DNA from: Vandiemenella viatica
Lineage: Eukaryota > Arthropoda > Insecta > Orthoptera > Morabidae
Direction: 5' to 3'
Length of the DNA: 64,000 bases
NCBI GenBank assembly: GCA_031002005.1
Contig: CM061920.1
Location: 107,195,447-107,259,446, forward strand
Part shown: positions 23,652 to 34,228 of the stretch, piece by piece
Layout of the letters: each line of letters begins with the position of its first letter
Position numbering within the stretch: the first letter of the stretch is position 1
Position numbers and translations under genes: made by a program
Notes under the pieces: model-generated
Database searches by the model: none
Seen by the model: only the letters and a program-made list of their open reading frames with translations
Told to the model about the DNA's origin: nothing

Positions 23652-23668
23652 GGTTATGGGCCCAGAGC
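23652..23668 (+). promoter_or_regulatory. copia minus-strand primer-binding site
   Basis: ggttatgggcccagagc lies flush with the end of the 5' LTR and closely resembles the copia site that pairs with an internal part of initiator methionine tRNA (half-tRNA priming). Confidence 0.85.
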
Positions 23669-23817
23669 GCCTGATAGGCTTAGCAGATTATCTCGCGAAA
23701 GTTTAAATAAGTTATTTTATTCGCAGTAAGAGAAGTAATCAGTAGCTAGCTTAGATATTGTGTAGTAGTGCATGAACTGTTCTTGTGTTTGGTTGCCGCT
23801 GGTTTAAATTCACAAAA

Positions 23818-26800
23818 ATGGCGACAACGAACTATATTGTAAATGTGCCTAAGTTACGTGGTAGAGAGAACTACGACGAGTGGGTGTTCGCCGCAGAGAA
23901 CTTTTTAATACTTGAAGGCATGATGAAATGTATCAAGCCCGAAAGAAACGAAAGTGGTGCTGAAATTACAGTGTCGGCTGTTGATGACGCCAAGACAAAG
24001 GCGAAATTGATTCTTACAATAGACTCATCACTATATGTCCACATAAAAACTGTCAAGACTACAAAAGAGCTATGGGAAAAACTCAAATCGCTCTTTGACG
24101 ATTCCGGTTTTACAAGAAGGATAAGTCTTTTACGGCATTTGATATCCATTCGATTGGAGAGTAGCAGTTCAATGACCTCGTATGTTACGCAGATAATTGA
24201 GACGGGTCAAAAGCTAAATGGAACAGGATTTGCGATAAATGATGAATGGATTGGTTCGTTGTTGCTAGCTGGACTACCTGAAAAATATGAGCCAATGATT
24301 ATGGCCATCGAGCACTCAGGGATTCAAGTGACATCGGACGCTATTAAAAGCAAACTTTTAGACATGGAGACCGGAAAAGAAAGTAGTCATAATGATGAGG
24401 GTGCATTCGTTGTGTCGAAGAATAGCCAACATAAAAGGAAACAATTATATGGCAACAAAGATGTCAGTTCAAATAAGTCAAGTAGTACCAACATAAAGAC
24501 TGTAAATGTCAAATGCTATAAGTGCAAACAGCTTGGTCACTACAGAACGCAATGCCCAAACAACATGAAAACAAATGCATTCTCAGCAGTGTTTTTGAGT
24601 GGAAGTTTCAATAAAAGAGACTGGTATATTGATTCTGGTGCTAGTGTTCATCTAACGGCTAATCAGGACTGGATCACCAGTAAATATCGTGAAGTGCAAC
24701 AAGAAATAATGGTAGCAAATCAGGAAACTGTTTCGATTACGTGTGTTGGCGATGTGAAGATAGTAACCTCAGTTAAAGGCAGTGCAATCGATATAAACAT
24801 CGAAGATGTGTTTTGTGTTCCAAACTTAACAACAAATCTCATCTCAGTTAGCAAGTTAATTCAGAAAGGCAACAAAGTGATTTTCACAGAAAATGGTTGT
24901 GACATCTACAATAAATGTGGAGAATTAGTTGCTACTGCTTCTTTGATGAATGGTGTTTATAAATTAAACCTGCAAGAAAGGATGGTTGCAGCTGTGACAG
25001 CTACAGGTCTCACTTGGCATCGCAGACTAGGTCACGTGAACAGTGATTGCTTAATGAAAACTAAGAAGGCAGTAGAAGGAATGAAGTTTGATGATAAAGT
25101 CAATGTAAACAAATCATCTTGTAAGACTTGTTGTGAAGGAAAGCAATGTCGGCTACCTTTTGCAAGTAGTGGTACAAGAGGTACTGAATTATTACAAATC
25201 GTTCACAGTGATCTGTGTGGACCGATGGAGCAGCAATCACTAGGAGGTTCATCCTACTTTCTATTATTTGTAGATGACTTCAGTCGGATGACATTTATCT
25301 ATTTTTTGAAAAATAAAAATGAAGCATTAAAATACTTTAAAGAATTTAAGGCATTAGCTGAAAATCAAATTAATAGAAAAGTGAAAGTCTTCAGAAGTGA
25401 TAATGGGAGAGAATTCTGCAATTCAGATTTTGATAATTACTTAAAGGAGTTTGGAATAATACACCAGACGACAAATCCATATACACCGCAACAAAATGGG
25501 TTATGTGAGCGAATGAATAGGACGATTATTGAAAAGGCCAAATGTATGCTGTATGATGCTGACTTAAGTAAGAAGTTTTGGGCTGAGGCATGTAACACAG
25601 CTGTATACTTACATAATCGTACTGTATCGTCAGTTCTGGATGGTAAAACACCATATGAGCTATGGATGGGAATTAAGCCAGATTTAAGTAATTTGAGAAT
25701 TTTTGGATCTCCTGTTATGGTTCATATCAATAAAGAAAAAAGATCTAAGTGGGATAAAAAGTCAGTTGAGTGTATACTTCTTGGATTTCCTGATAATATC
25801 AAAGGATACAGAGTATATGATCCAATAAAAAGACAAATATTTACAAGCAGAGATGTGATCATTATGGAAAAGCCATCAGAAATGGTAGACATTGCATCTG
25901 CAGATAGTGAAAAGGAATGTATGACTGAAGAGAACATGACAGAAAATAAGACATTACAAGATTCAGTGGGGGACATCACAGACTTGACATTAACTGAAGA
26001 GTCACTGAAAGCTTCATCAGATTCTGATTATGTTCCAACAGACTATGAAGAATGTTTGGATGCTCAGGGTACAGGTGATGAACCACATAGGCCTGTCAGA
26101 GCAAGACGTGCACCAGACAGATATGGTTTTGGTGGTATTTGTTATACAGAGAGTAATTTAGACAATGTGACTGAACTTACATTTAAACAGGCATTGAAAG
26201 GACCTGAGAAAAATCAGTGGTTACAGGCGATACAGGAGGAGTTAAAAAACTTTGAAGAAAATGATGCTTGGGAGATAGTAGAGCCTCCATGTAACTCTAC
26301 TATAGTGCAGTGTAAGTGGGTGCTTAAGAAAAAGATTGAGTGCGACAATAAAGTGCGTTTTCGAGCAAGGTTAGTAGCTAAAGGTTTTACTCAACAACCT
26401 GGCATAGACTATAACGAAACATTTTCGCCTGTGGTAAGACATAGTACTTTACGATTACTATTTGCTTTGTCTGTGAAGCTTGGATTTGATACTATGCATA
26501 TAGATGTAGTTACTGCATTCTTGAATGGCGATCTTAACGAGAATATTTACATGCAAATTCCTGAAGGATTTAACTGTTCAAATCCTGGTAAAGTTCTAAA
26601 ACTAAGGAAAGCCATTTATGGGCTAAAACAGTCATCAAGAATGTGGTATGATAAGGTAAATACTTGTTTAATTAATATTGGATATTCAAAGTCCAAATAT
26701 GAACCTTGTTTATATATTAAGAATAATGGTAAAAGTATAACCATAATTGCATTGTATGTTGATGATTTTTTTGTTTTTTCAAACAATTGTACTGAAACAG

Positions 26801-27702
26801 ATAAGCTAAAATCTGCATTAGGATCTCAATTTAAAATTAAGGATCTGGGGCAAATCAAGCAGTGTCTTGGTATGTCTGTCTGTTATGATAAACAGAAAGG
26901 AATTTTAACTTTGGATCAAAGTAATTATATTGATCAGTTGTTACTAAAATTTAATTTAGTTAATTGTAAGTCTGTTGACACGCCAATGGAACCTGGATTG
27001 AAATTAGCTAAAGATGAGAATTGTGATAAAAAATTGCCTTATCAACAATTAATTGGCTGTCTAATGTATCTAGCAATACTTACCCGTCCAGATATTTCAT
27101 TCGCAGTTGGGTACTTGAGTCAATTTAATAATTGTTATAATAAAGAGCACTGGACTCATGCTAAGCGTATATTAAGATATCTCAAAGGAACCAAAAACTA
27201 TTGTATTAAATATTGTGGGACAGATGTTAACAAAGAGATAGTTGGTCATGTAGATGCAGACTGGGCTAATGACATATTAGATAGGAAGTCCTACACAGGA
27301 TTCTGTTTTAGTCTCTCAGGTGGTGTGATATCTTGGGGGAGTAAAAAGCAAAACAATATTACATTATCAAGCACTGAGGCTGAATATGTAGGAATATCAG
27401 AATGTTGTAGGGAGGCCATTTATCTGAGAAATTTAAATAAGGAAATAACTGGTGATTCACAGTGTATTGTAATCTTTAATGACAATCAGACTGCTCATAA
27501 GTTATTGTATAATCCTGTCTTTCACAATAGATCAAAACATATTGACATAAAATACCATTTTGGTCGAGAATGTATTGATAAGAATATTGTTAAAGTAGAA
27601 TACTTAGAAACAGCAAGTATGCCTGCAGACATACTCACAAAGTCTTTATGTCATGTAAGGCATTGTAAACTTTTAAAACTATTGGGAATACAAGAAAAGT
27701 AA
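23818..27702 (+). CDS. copia Gag-Pol polyprotein (1294 aa)
   Basis: The retrotransposon polyprotein is encoded in one frame. I start it at ATG 23818 because the open frame 33 nt upstream begins with GTG. Domains: Gag (UBN2-like) residues 1-220; CCHC knuckle C233-C246 (CYKCKQLGHYRTQC); aspartic protease DSGAS at about 272; GAG-pre-integrase HRRLGH at about 400; integrase with D465, D528 and E564 (DD35E); RT from about 835 with YVDD at 980; RNase H with D1146 and STEAEY near 1187. All catalytic residues I can check are present, with no stop or shift. Length is normal for copia. Expression would come from the LTR. The host would transcribe it antisense to TMEM198. Confidence 0.96.
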   Translation: MATTNYIVNVPKLRGRENYDEWVFAAENFLILEGMMKCIKPERNESGAEITVSAVDDAKTKAKLILTIDSSLYVHIKTVKTTKELWEKLKSLFDDSGFTRRISLLRHLISIRLESSSSMTSYVTQIIETGQKLNGTGFAINDEWIGSLLLAGLPEKYEPMIMAIEHSGIQVTSDAIKSKLLDMETGKESSHNDEGAFVVSKNSQHKRKQLYGNKDVSSNKSSSTNIKTVNVKCYKCKQLGHYRTQCPNNMKTNAFSAVFLSGSFNKRDWYIDSGASVHLTANQDWITSKYREVQQEIMVANQETVSITCVGDVKIVTSVKGSAIDINIEDVFCVPNLTTNLISVSKLIQKGNKVIFTENGCDIYNKCGELVATASLMNGVYKLNLQERMVAAVTATGLTWHRRLGHVNSDCLMKTKKAVEGMKFDDKVNVNKSSCKTCCEGKQCRLPFASSGTRGTELLQIVHSDLCGPMEQQSLGGSSYFLLFVDDFSRMTFIYFLKNKNEALKYFKEFKALAENQINRKVKVFRSDNGREFCNSDFDNYLKEFGIIHQTTNPYTPQQNGLCERMNRTIIEKAKCMLYDADLSKKFWAEACNTAVYLHNRTVSSVLDGKTPYELWMGIKPDLSNLRIFGSPVMVHINKEKRSKWDKKSVECILLGFPDNIKGYRVYDPIKRQIFTSRDVIIMEKPSEMVDIASADSEKECMTEENMTENKTLQDSVGDITDLTLTEESLKASSDSDYVPTDYEECLDAQGTGDEPHRPVRARRAPDRYGFGGICYTESNLDNVTELTFKQALKGPEKNQWLQAIQEELKNFEENDAWEIVEPPCNSTIVQCKWVLKKKIECDNKVRFRARLVAKGFTQQPGIDYNETFSPVVRHSTLRLLFALSVKLGFDTMHIDVVTAFLNGDLNENIYMQIPEGFNCSNPGKVLKLRKAIYGLKQSSRMWYDKVNTCLINIGYSKSKYEPCLYIKNNGKSITIIALYVDDFFVFSNNCTETDKLKSALGSQFKIKDLGQIKQCLGMSVCYDKQKGILTLDQSNYIDQLLLKFNLVNCKSVDTPMEPGLKLAKDENCDKKLPYQQLIGCLMYLAILTRPDISFAVGYLSQFNNCYNKEHWTHAKRILRYLKGTKNYCIKYCGTDVNKEIVGHVDADWANDILDRKSYTGFCFSLSGGVISWGSKKQNNITLSSTEAEYVGISECCREAIYLRNLNKEITGDSQCIVIFNDNQTAHKLLYNPVFHNRSKHIDIKYHFGRECIDKNIVKVEYLETASMPADILTKSLCHVRHCKLLKLLGIQEK

Positions 27703-27732
27703 AGTTGTTAGTTTATTTTGATATAGTGGGGG

Positions 27733-27925
27733 TATTGGTCATATATCAAAATATGTTAAGTTATACTAGCAGCAACATTTGTTAAATATAATCTGTGTTC
27801 CATGTACAATGTACATCTACAATATTATCTATGCTATGCTTGTGCTTCTATGATCTCTGCTATTAAATAAAGTCAGTCGTTCTTGAAACACGAAAACGTG
27901 CACTACTGTTTATTTAAAACTTACA
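27733..27925 (+). repeat. copia 3' LTR
   Basis: 193 bp, one substitution from the 5' LTR, preceded by the gtggggg polypurine tract and followed by the target duplication gtaat. Confidence 0.93.
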
Positions 27926-27930
27926 GTAAT

Positions 27931-29125
27931 TAATGGGGAGACATATGCAACCACATCAGAAATATATGTGAGGAATGTAAGTGGTTTTCAAGTCAACAAC
28001 ATGGCTTTGGACAAGAATATTCATGCAAATCTCAGTTAGTAGATTATATGCAAGATATTTTGTCTGGAATTAACAGGTGAGGCCAAATCGATAGTGTAGC
28101 ACTAGATCTTTTTAAGGTGTTTGAAAGAGTGAGCTATAAAATTGTGGTAAATATGATAAAAACAATTGGAGTGCTGGAAAAAGTTATTTTCTGGGCAGAA
28201 GAATTCTTAAAAGTTAGAAAGCAAAGAGTTAGGGTAGGAAAATCAATATCAAAAGAAGAAGTGAAAATGGGAGTGCTACAGGGTAGCATATTAGGATCTA
28301 ATAAAAGATTGTGTTGATGGTTTATAGTCAGAACGTAGGTTATGTGCAGATAATACAATGTTATATAAAAGGCTCAAAATGGGAGAAAACTGAACAGCTG
28401 CAGGGTGACCTGGACATAATATCTACTTGAGTAGGTTAACATGGTATTATGATGAATGTAAAGAAGATTCAGCTTATTAGATACACAGATAGAAAAAACT
28501 AAAGGTTGATTTTGATTGTTGGGTGGGAAAGGAATGTTCATTGAAGACCTGAAAAGTAAATACTTTGACATAACATTTGATAATAAAAACAACTGGGCAG
28601 GACTCGTGGGGCAGGCAGTAGAAAAGGTTTTAAAATACTTCACTTATTGGAGAGAGTGATGAGGAGATGTACAATAGAAATGAGGAAAAAGGAATTAGAG
28701 GGGTGCAAAGAAAAACTGCTATATTTGTCTCTGGAAATTACTGCAGGACAAAATCAGTAAATGATATGGTAATGGAGTTGAAATGGGATTTACTGGAAGA
28801 AAAGAGGAGTTTGAAGAGAGTGGTGGAAGTATATATGGCATTTGTTGGTGATGAGGCATGGAAAGATATTGGTGGGAGAATTAAGAGTGGTGCATGGGAG
28901 GGAAAATGTGACTATGGCCGCAAAATAGCATTTGATTTCAAGCATAAGGTTGAGGATTTTTTTTCTTTAGTAAGGAAGTCAGGGATTGGAATAAATTTTG
29001 AAGGTAAGTGATGAGTAATCTTCCATAATCACTGAAATAATTAAAAATTGTAGAAAGCAAAATTACGTGGATACTAAAAAGAGGAAAAATAGGTGTGCAC
29101 CCCATTGCAATTAAATTAATTAAAT
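27931..29125 (+). pseudogene. LINE family A, part right of copia
   Basis: Continues the copy at 22850-23458. Motifs in order: gtaagtggttttcaagtcaacaac-tggctttggacaaga (RT), LFKVFERVSYKIVVNMIKT, GVLQGSILGS, then VQRKTAIFVSGNYCRTKSVN, RSLKRVVEVYMAFVGDEAWK, and the terminal gtgtgcaccccattgcaatta. Frames are partly open (28117-28317, 28667-29011) but interrupted, so it is dead. Confidence 0.75.
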
Positions 29126-29293
29126 TATACTCCTTGATTGTTCAATGAAAACTGCAAAGTTCTGCAAAATCTAAGTCTAAGAAAACTTATAAATTATTGC
29201 ACTGCAATCAGTAATATTCACAACAATAACTATTCGCTGTCATCAGGCTTTCATGGGTGTATCCCGTCATTGAAACAAATTCAAATTGTTCAT

Positions 29294-29867
29294 GCCTTGG
29301 GTTGGAAAAGAAATGGTGAGGCTGTAAGTGCCAAGCCTTAGGCCAGAAAATAACTGGCAAGCCTGTAAGTGCCATGCCTTAGGTGTGAAAAGAACTGGTG
29401 AGGCTGTAAGTGCAATGCCTTGGGTGTGAAAAGAACTGGTGAGGCTGTAAGAGCCATGCCTTAGGCCGGAAAATAACTGGCGAGCCTGTAAGTGCCATGC
29501 CTTAGGTGTGAAAAGAACTGGTGAGGCTGTAAGTGCAATGCCTTGGGCGTGAAAATAATTGGTGAGGCTTTAAGTGCCATGCCTTAGGCCGGAAAATAAC
29601 TGGCGAGCCTGTAAGTGCCATGCCTAAGGTGTGAAAAGAACTGGTGAGGCTATAAGTGCAATGCCTTGGGTGTGAAAAGAACTGGTGAGGCTTTAAGTGC
29701 CATGCCTTAGGCCGGAAAATAACTGGCGAGCCTGTAAGTGCCATGCCTTAGGTGTGAAAAGAACTGGTGAGGCTATAAGTGCAATGCCTTGGGTGTGAAA
29801 AGAACTGGTGAGGCTGTAAGTGCCATGCCTTAGGCTGGTAAAGAACTGGCGAAGTTGTAAGTGCAAG
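29294..29867. repeat. 41-bp minisatellite with 123-bp higher-order unit
   Basis: Exactly 14 units of 41 bp (574 bp). Units fall into three types: A (gccttaggccggaaaataac...), B (gccttaggtgtgaaaagaac...) and C (gccttgggtgtgaaaagaac...). They repeat in the order C-A-B-C-A-B-C-A-B-C-A-B-C-A, giving a 123-bp trimer period, with the first and last units most diverged. No indels between units. The minus-strand open frame across it is a by-product: 41 is not divisible by 3 but 123 is. Confidence 0.95.
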
Positions 29868-29869
29868 AA

Positions 29870-30375
29870 CAGCACTTAGGCCCCTACGCAGCTAAGGCAG
29901 ATAAATACAAACTTCAATTAATTGTTTGAAAGTTGTAACTATACTCAAATAACAAAATAATGTAACAAAGTGATCTAAGATGGAAGTGTTTCACAACATT
30001 ACGTTTATTAAAGTTATCTGGACTTCCAGCCTCGTAAGACGTTCAATATCCTGTGAAATTTTCTATTCACTGAAGGTTTTAAGAAAATAAAGTGACGAGG
30101 TATGTTATGATTGAGGATGCTGTCAAATTTCTTGCCAAGAAGAGGTGAAAGTTCCTTCCTCATTTTCAGCAACTGGGGCGGTCATGAATAATTAGTGTAT
30201 CAGGTTATTATAAAAGGGGGGGGGGTGGGTGAAGGAGATCACTGGAAGAAGGAAATCTCTGGATGAAGGAAACGAGCTGCCTTCGGAAGGTGGTTGGCAT
30301 TTGTCTACCGTCGATAGTCACCGATAAAATCATCCTCTTTAATGAGTAAATCGTCGTGTCAACTGATGTGCGACT
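29870..30375. other. intron 3 next to TM exon, nothing recognised
   Basis: Contains a G run near 30218. No coding signal other than the donor region of the exon at 30379. Confidence 0.4.
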
Positions 30376-30378
30376 CAC

Positions 30379-30621
30379 GGTGTGTGCGGTGGTGGAGCCC
30401 TCTGCCGGTGACGGCGCACTGTGTGGCGACTCCGACGATGGTGACGGCGGGCCACAGCGCCAGGACGAGCCAGCCGAGCCAGCACGGTGGCGGCACGGGC
30501 GGCGCGGCGCCAGCGACGCGCGCCCACAGCCAGCGGGCGGTCGCCAGCCTCTGCAACCAGTAGTCCAGCGAGCCAGCCAGGATCGCGCCGCCGTACACGC
30601 TCGTGCCCAACACCGTCAACC
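30379..30621 (-). CDS. TMEM198: TMEM198-like gene, C-terminal transmembrane exon
   Basis: This 243-nt minus-strand exon is bounded by GGCGGCAG acceptor sequence and a perfect GTGAGT donor (left of 30379). It encodes GLTVLGTSVYGGAILAGSLDYW, a basic linker, PPPCWLGWLVLALWP and a last helix ending TQCAVTGRGLHHR. The order of two TM helices followed by the CxVTGRGLHH motif and a basic tail is that of TMEM198. The first split codon takes G from the exon at 45312 to give glycine; the last single C pairs with the exon at 17452. Reading past the donor would reach a stop within a few codons, which supports the splice. It is very GC-rich, so plus-strand open frames here are shadows. Confidence 0.93.
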
Positions 30622-30837
30622 CTGCCGCCACATCCACAAAACCTCAAGTCCAAAAAACAACCTTCGGAAAATGCATCTGAATGTTTTTAGTGTAGCGTTT
30701 GAATTTCTTTCCTTAAAGAGTGGTTAGCCTCGTGAATCAACGAAATCGACTTTAGTTTGAATTATTAGATAAAATAAATAATTTCTCTTGCTATAGGTTT
30801 AAATACTTTTTAAACAATTTTATCTATTGAAAAAATC

Positions 30838-31060
30838 TAGCAGTAAGGGGGCGTCCCTTAATTACGCGAGCACAAACAGAGAAAAAAGTGGGGGGAATGG
30901 GTCGACAGATACCTCACGTCAACATTTTCTTTCAGATTGCCTCCCTTCAAAGAACAGGAGAGCGGAAAGAAAGGTCTTCAAAATTACGTGGTCGATCTCA
31001 TTTTGGGGGAGGGGGCAAAGTCCCATCAGATCTTACCAATGCTCACCAAGGGGAACGAAG
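30838..31060. repeat. possible degraded inverted-repeat element end
   Basis: taagggggcgtcccttaattacgcgag resembles the end of the 51166-52262 element (tagggggcgtctgtaaaatacg) and internal text has similar ccacg/tacgtgg motifs. No clean second end was found. Confidence 0.35.
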
Positions 31061-31189
31061 TTTACTGAATAATAAATTTAATGTTTAATACGTACAATTT
31101 AGTAAGTCTGTTGTCCACGATGAGGGGAAAACAATGCATTATGTATTCCATATTTTTTAGAATAACTGTTCAATATTTCTAATATCTTT

Positions 31190-31429
31190 TTTATTTATTT
31201 ATGACTTTACGTCTCGTCGACATTGAGGTCATTAGAGGCGGGATGGGACTGGGGACAAGGAACGGGAAGGAATTCGGCCATGGCCTTTTGAAGGAAGCAT
31301 CCCGGCATTCGCCTGGAATGATTTGGGGAAACCATGGAAAACCCAAATCTGGATGCCCGGACGGGGATTCAAACCAGCGTCCTCCCGAATGCGAGGCCAG
31401 AGCGCTAATCGCTCATCCACCACGCTCGG
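31190..31429 (-). repeat. SINE-2, full copy
   Basis: On the minus strand it starts cgagcgtggtggatgagcg (box-A-like), then box B ggtttgaatcc (31375-31365), a 130-bp body with ccatggtttccccaaatc and ccttcccgttcctt, then gcctctaatgacctc-atgtcgacgagacgtaaa and an A-rich tail. tRNA-like promoter followed by unrelated body is the SINE layout. Open frames over it on the plus strand are chance. Confidence 0.82.
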
Positions 31430-31449
31430 AATTTTTAATATCAAAAATT

Positions 31450-32210
31450 CTTTTCTTTATTAAATCTAGGGTGAAGTTGTTACAAATTAGCATTAGGCGA
31501 TGATTGGTGAAAAAATAATCTACATGACGTATCTTCCTGCAGTTTTAAGTTGGGATATCTGGCATATAAATATATGATACGTTATCGGTGGACCTAGGGT
31601 TGAAGTCTGACAGTATTTTTCTCGGCACGGTTTGTTACGTATCTGTGGATACCGGCATGCTTATTCACAAGAATTCCAGCTACATCGATGAAGAATGATA
31701 CAAAACAAAATATTTTGAGCTGCAAAGAAATAACGTCCGCAACTTTCGATGTTCGAATCCAACCAGCATCAAAAATAATATTCCAATTTTCTCCCTTTTT
31801 TTACCTATTTAGCTTACGACACTCGTGAAATGATTTTAAATGAATTGTAAACCAGTCTTCATCCCTATTACTAAAGTTAATGTTGGGAAAAGATGTGAAT
31901 TTCTGAAATTTAATTATTTCTTTCCAAATGAGCAACATCATCGTGTCTTAACAGCCCAGAATTATTAATAACTTTCGATGTAGGTACTACTTCATGAGTG
32001 CTTTCTGCCTACACAGAGATGGTGGAGCCGAATGGAAGCAGAAACAGGAGAATGGCCTTGAAACAGGCTGTCATTGTTTTCATTAGGTGTAGAACGTAAA
32101 TGGATATCTATTTTATTAAAGTTGATACTGTTCAGCCAAACAAGCGCTCAGTGCTGGCTGGCAGTGGAGTAGTCCAGGCACAAAGCTTAAGTTCGGAAAG
32201 TGTTGTCGGT
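31450..32210. other. intron 2, nothing recognised
   Basis: AT-rich sequence without recognisable coding or terminal repeats. Confidence 0.4.
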
Positions 32211-32214
32211 GGTT

Positions 32215-32430
32215 TTTGCGCCTCGTCGACGTCGAGGTATTAGAGGCGGGTTAGGACTTTTGCGCGAGGAAGGGGAAGGAATTTGGCTATGACCTTTTTT
32301 TTAAGGATCCATCCTACCATCAGGCGAAACCATCAAAATATCCGAATCTGGATGGCCGGACGAGGATTCGAGCCTGCGTCCTCTCGAATATGAGGCCAGA
32401 GTGTTACCGCTCACCCACCACGCTCGGTGA
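32215..32430 (-). repeat. SINE-2 copy
   Basis: Same layout as 31190-31429: plus-strand text cgcctcgtcgacgtcgaggta, then ggatggccggacgaggattcgagcc (box B complement) and ctcacccaccacgctcgg. An internal run of T replaces part of the body. Confidence 0.78.
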
Positions 32431-32434
32431 AACT

Positions 32435-33885
32435 GTTGCCATTTCCATCAATCTACATTTCTATATTGTTCTGAGTTTTTTCATTTTTAAGATTATTTTT
32501 TAAGGACAGTGTACAGTGTCTTGTGCAGGGTGACACCCAGGCACAAATAATCCTGTAAGTAACTTAGTGTTATCACAAGAGACTGCTAGTTTATGATTTG
32601 TTTCTTTGCTGTCTAAATGAAAGCAGCTCGCTTCTGTTTTCCATTTCATTCAGACTATTGATATCATCAGTTAGCAGATTTTCGATGGCTTCTAGCTCTT
32701 TGTTTGGAATGACCAAGTAGAGGTTTTAAACATAATCGAATCTCTTGGCAAGGGTGTGGTATGAGATGTAGAGATTGAACAGTATTGGAACCAGCAATGT
32801 TGCTCGATACAGCCTATTATTCAATATCCCCTGTTGGATTATACTAATCTATGTATAATGGAAAGTGTCTGTCTGCAAGCATAATTCTGATGGGATGGCA
32901 TTACCATTATCACTTTGTTCAACAATCCCTCCTTCCAAACAGCGTCATGGCTGTAGTCAGATTGAAAAATAATAATTTCTTTTCCTTTTTAAAAAAATTC
33001 TTCCTCTAATACCTGGCCCACGCTACTTATGTCGGACTTGTTCGCTTGAAACATGTGTCCTTTGGGATTATTCTATTTATAATGAGACTTTCAAGAATTT
33101 TGCTTTAGCAGTTAAGGAGTGCTATGGATCAGTAGTTTTCTGATCTGTCTTCTCGTTTTCTTTGGTCTTTAGATCGCAATTATTTTAGTTAATTTAAAGG
33201 TAAATGTTAAAATTTCTCTTTCGAGGATATATTAGTAAAAGTAAGTTAGAAATTACCTAGCTCTTTTAAGGTAACGAATTCCATCAAATCGTGCTTTGAG
33301 GATTTTTTAATGGCGGAAGGTTTTTCATCGATGGCTGCTCTGTTTCTCGCGGTGTCATTTGGCGCAAGTAGGTCAGTTATTTTTGACATCACGCGTATGC
33401 TGCAGATTCCTTGCTGCTTCGAACGGCAATTTTGTTAAGCGTTTTGTGAGTTGGTCACAAACTTCAGTAACAATCGAGGTAATTTTTCGAGTAGCGTTTC
33501 AAAAGTTGTAGCATCTTCAATGGATATGTAAAATTTTTGTAAATAAATGCTGTAAAAATTCTATTACTGAGTTGTTCTAGTATGTCTCATATATGTAACC
33601 TGTCACAGTTGTTTCCCACATATCTTTCTGGGTAACAGAAAAAAAAAAACACACCTCCAAATTTTCATAGAGCACTACCCCTATTAGAAACTTAATAAAA
33701 TTAATGTTTTTCTGTTATTGCTTGACGTCTGTAATTCTTGTTTTTCAGGTGGAAAAAAGCTACCGACCAAGTGTTAAGCAGACATTAGCAGAAAATATTA
33801 ATGATGATGGTTTGTGAACCAACTATAGGATTTTAACTTTTCTTTCATTTTATTACTCTTGTAGACCTTCCCAGGATTTACACAA
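32435..33885. other. intron 2, unclassified; possible decayed LINE
   Basis: The minus strand around 32800-32600 contains a conceptual KELEAIENLLTDDINSLNEME that looks like a LINE reverse-transcriptase thumb segment, but I could not tie it to a family. The rest shows nothing recognisable. Confidence 0.3.
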
Positions 33886-34157
33886 TACTGATGTAGGGTG
33901 GTGAGAGTTCTCTTCCATATCTAAAATGTTTGAGCTTGGTGTTAACATTTATTATCCGCTATTCTGCCTAAAATACACCATGGAGGAAGGAATTAAATGG
34001 AGGAGAAGTGACGTTAAATCGGTGAAGCAAGCACTAAACTCTCCCGCATGGTGGCAGCACCGGCAGCGACCATATGGCGCTTCCCAACAATTAAGGTGTT
34101 CACATTGTGGTAGATGCAGTGATTATTTCATTTAGTATTGTGTATAAGTGTTTAAAA

Positions 34158-34228
34158 ATGCCAGCTTGTGTTGCGTACGGTTGCACAAATAGGCCAGACA
34201 GGAAAGAACCTGGAATATCATTTCATAA
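34158..34228 (+). CDS. possible THAP-domain first exon
   Basis: ATG at 34158 opens MPACVAYGCTNRPDRK then GISFHK. This matches the start of THAP zinc-finger domains (MPxxC-x4-GCxN, ..GISFHxFP), including the first two zinc-binding cysteines (C4, C9). The frame reaches a stop immediately, but at exactly that point a consensus donor GTAAGT begins (34229), so the usual exon-1/intron-1 boundary of THAP genes is plausible. I did not find the continuing exon (FPxD...W, second C-x2-H). It could be a host gene nested in the TMEM198 intron or the remnant of a THAP-carrying transposon such as a P-element relative. Confidence 0.5.

Larger units (their letters stand above)
23459..27925 (+). mobile_element. 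full-length Ty1/copia retrotransposon, young
   Basis: Two 193-bp LTRs (23459-23651, 27733-27925) differ at one base (T at 23623, C at 27897). A 5-bp target duplication gtaat flanks the element. The primer-binding site ggttatgggcccagagc follows the 5' LTR directly and resembles the internal initiator-Met tRNA site used by Drosophila copia. A G-rich polypurine tract (gtggggg) precedes the 3' LTR. A single uninterrupted Gag-Pol frame lies between. It is inserted in a LINE copy. LTR identity near 99.5% and an intact frame imply recent insertion. Confidence 0.96.

Noticed and set aside
23785..23817. Upstream extension of the copia protein (11 extra residues)
   Set aside because: The extension begins with GTG; the first ATG in frame is at 23818 in a favourable context and begins the typical Gag.
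29294..29867. CRISPR-like regular repeat
   Set aside because: Units are contiguous with no unique spacers, in a eukaryotic intron; it is a minisatellite.
29502..29875. Minus-strand open frames with repeated 'GMALTGSPVIFRPKAWHLKP'-type text
   Set aside because: Generated by the minisatellite; the 123-bp period is divisible by three, so a repeating peptide appears without any start, splice or domain evidence.
30342..30727. Overlapping open frames on the plus strand and a third minus frame over 30340-30730
   Set aside because: They are shadows of the GC-rich TMEM198 exon at 30379-30621; high GC removes stop codons in all frames.
31201..31503. 100-codon plus-strand frame with GDSNQRPPECEARA
   Set aside because: This is SINE-2 read in its antisense direction; such pseudo-peptides are common over SINEs.
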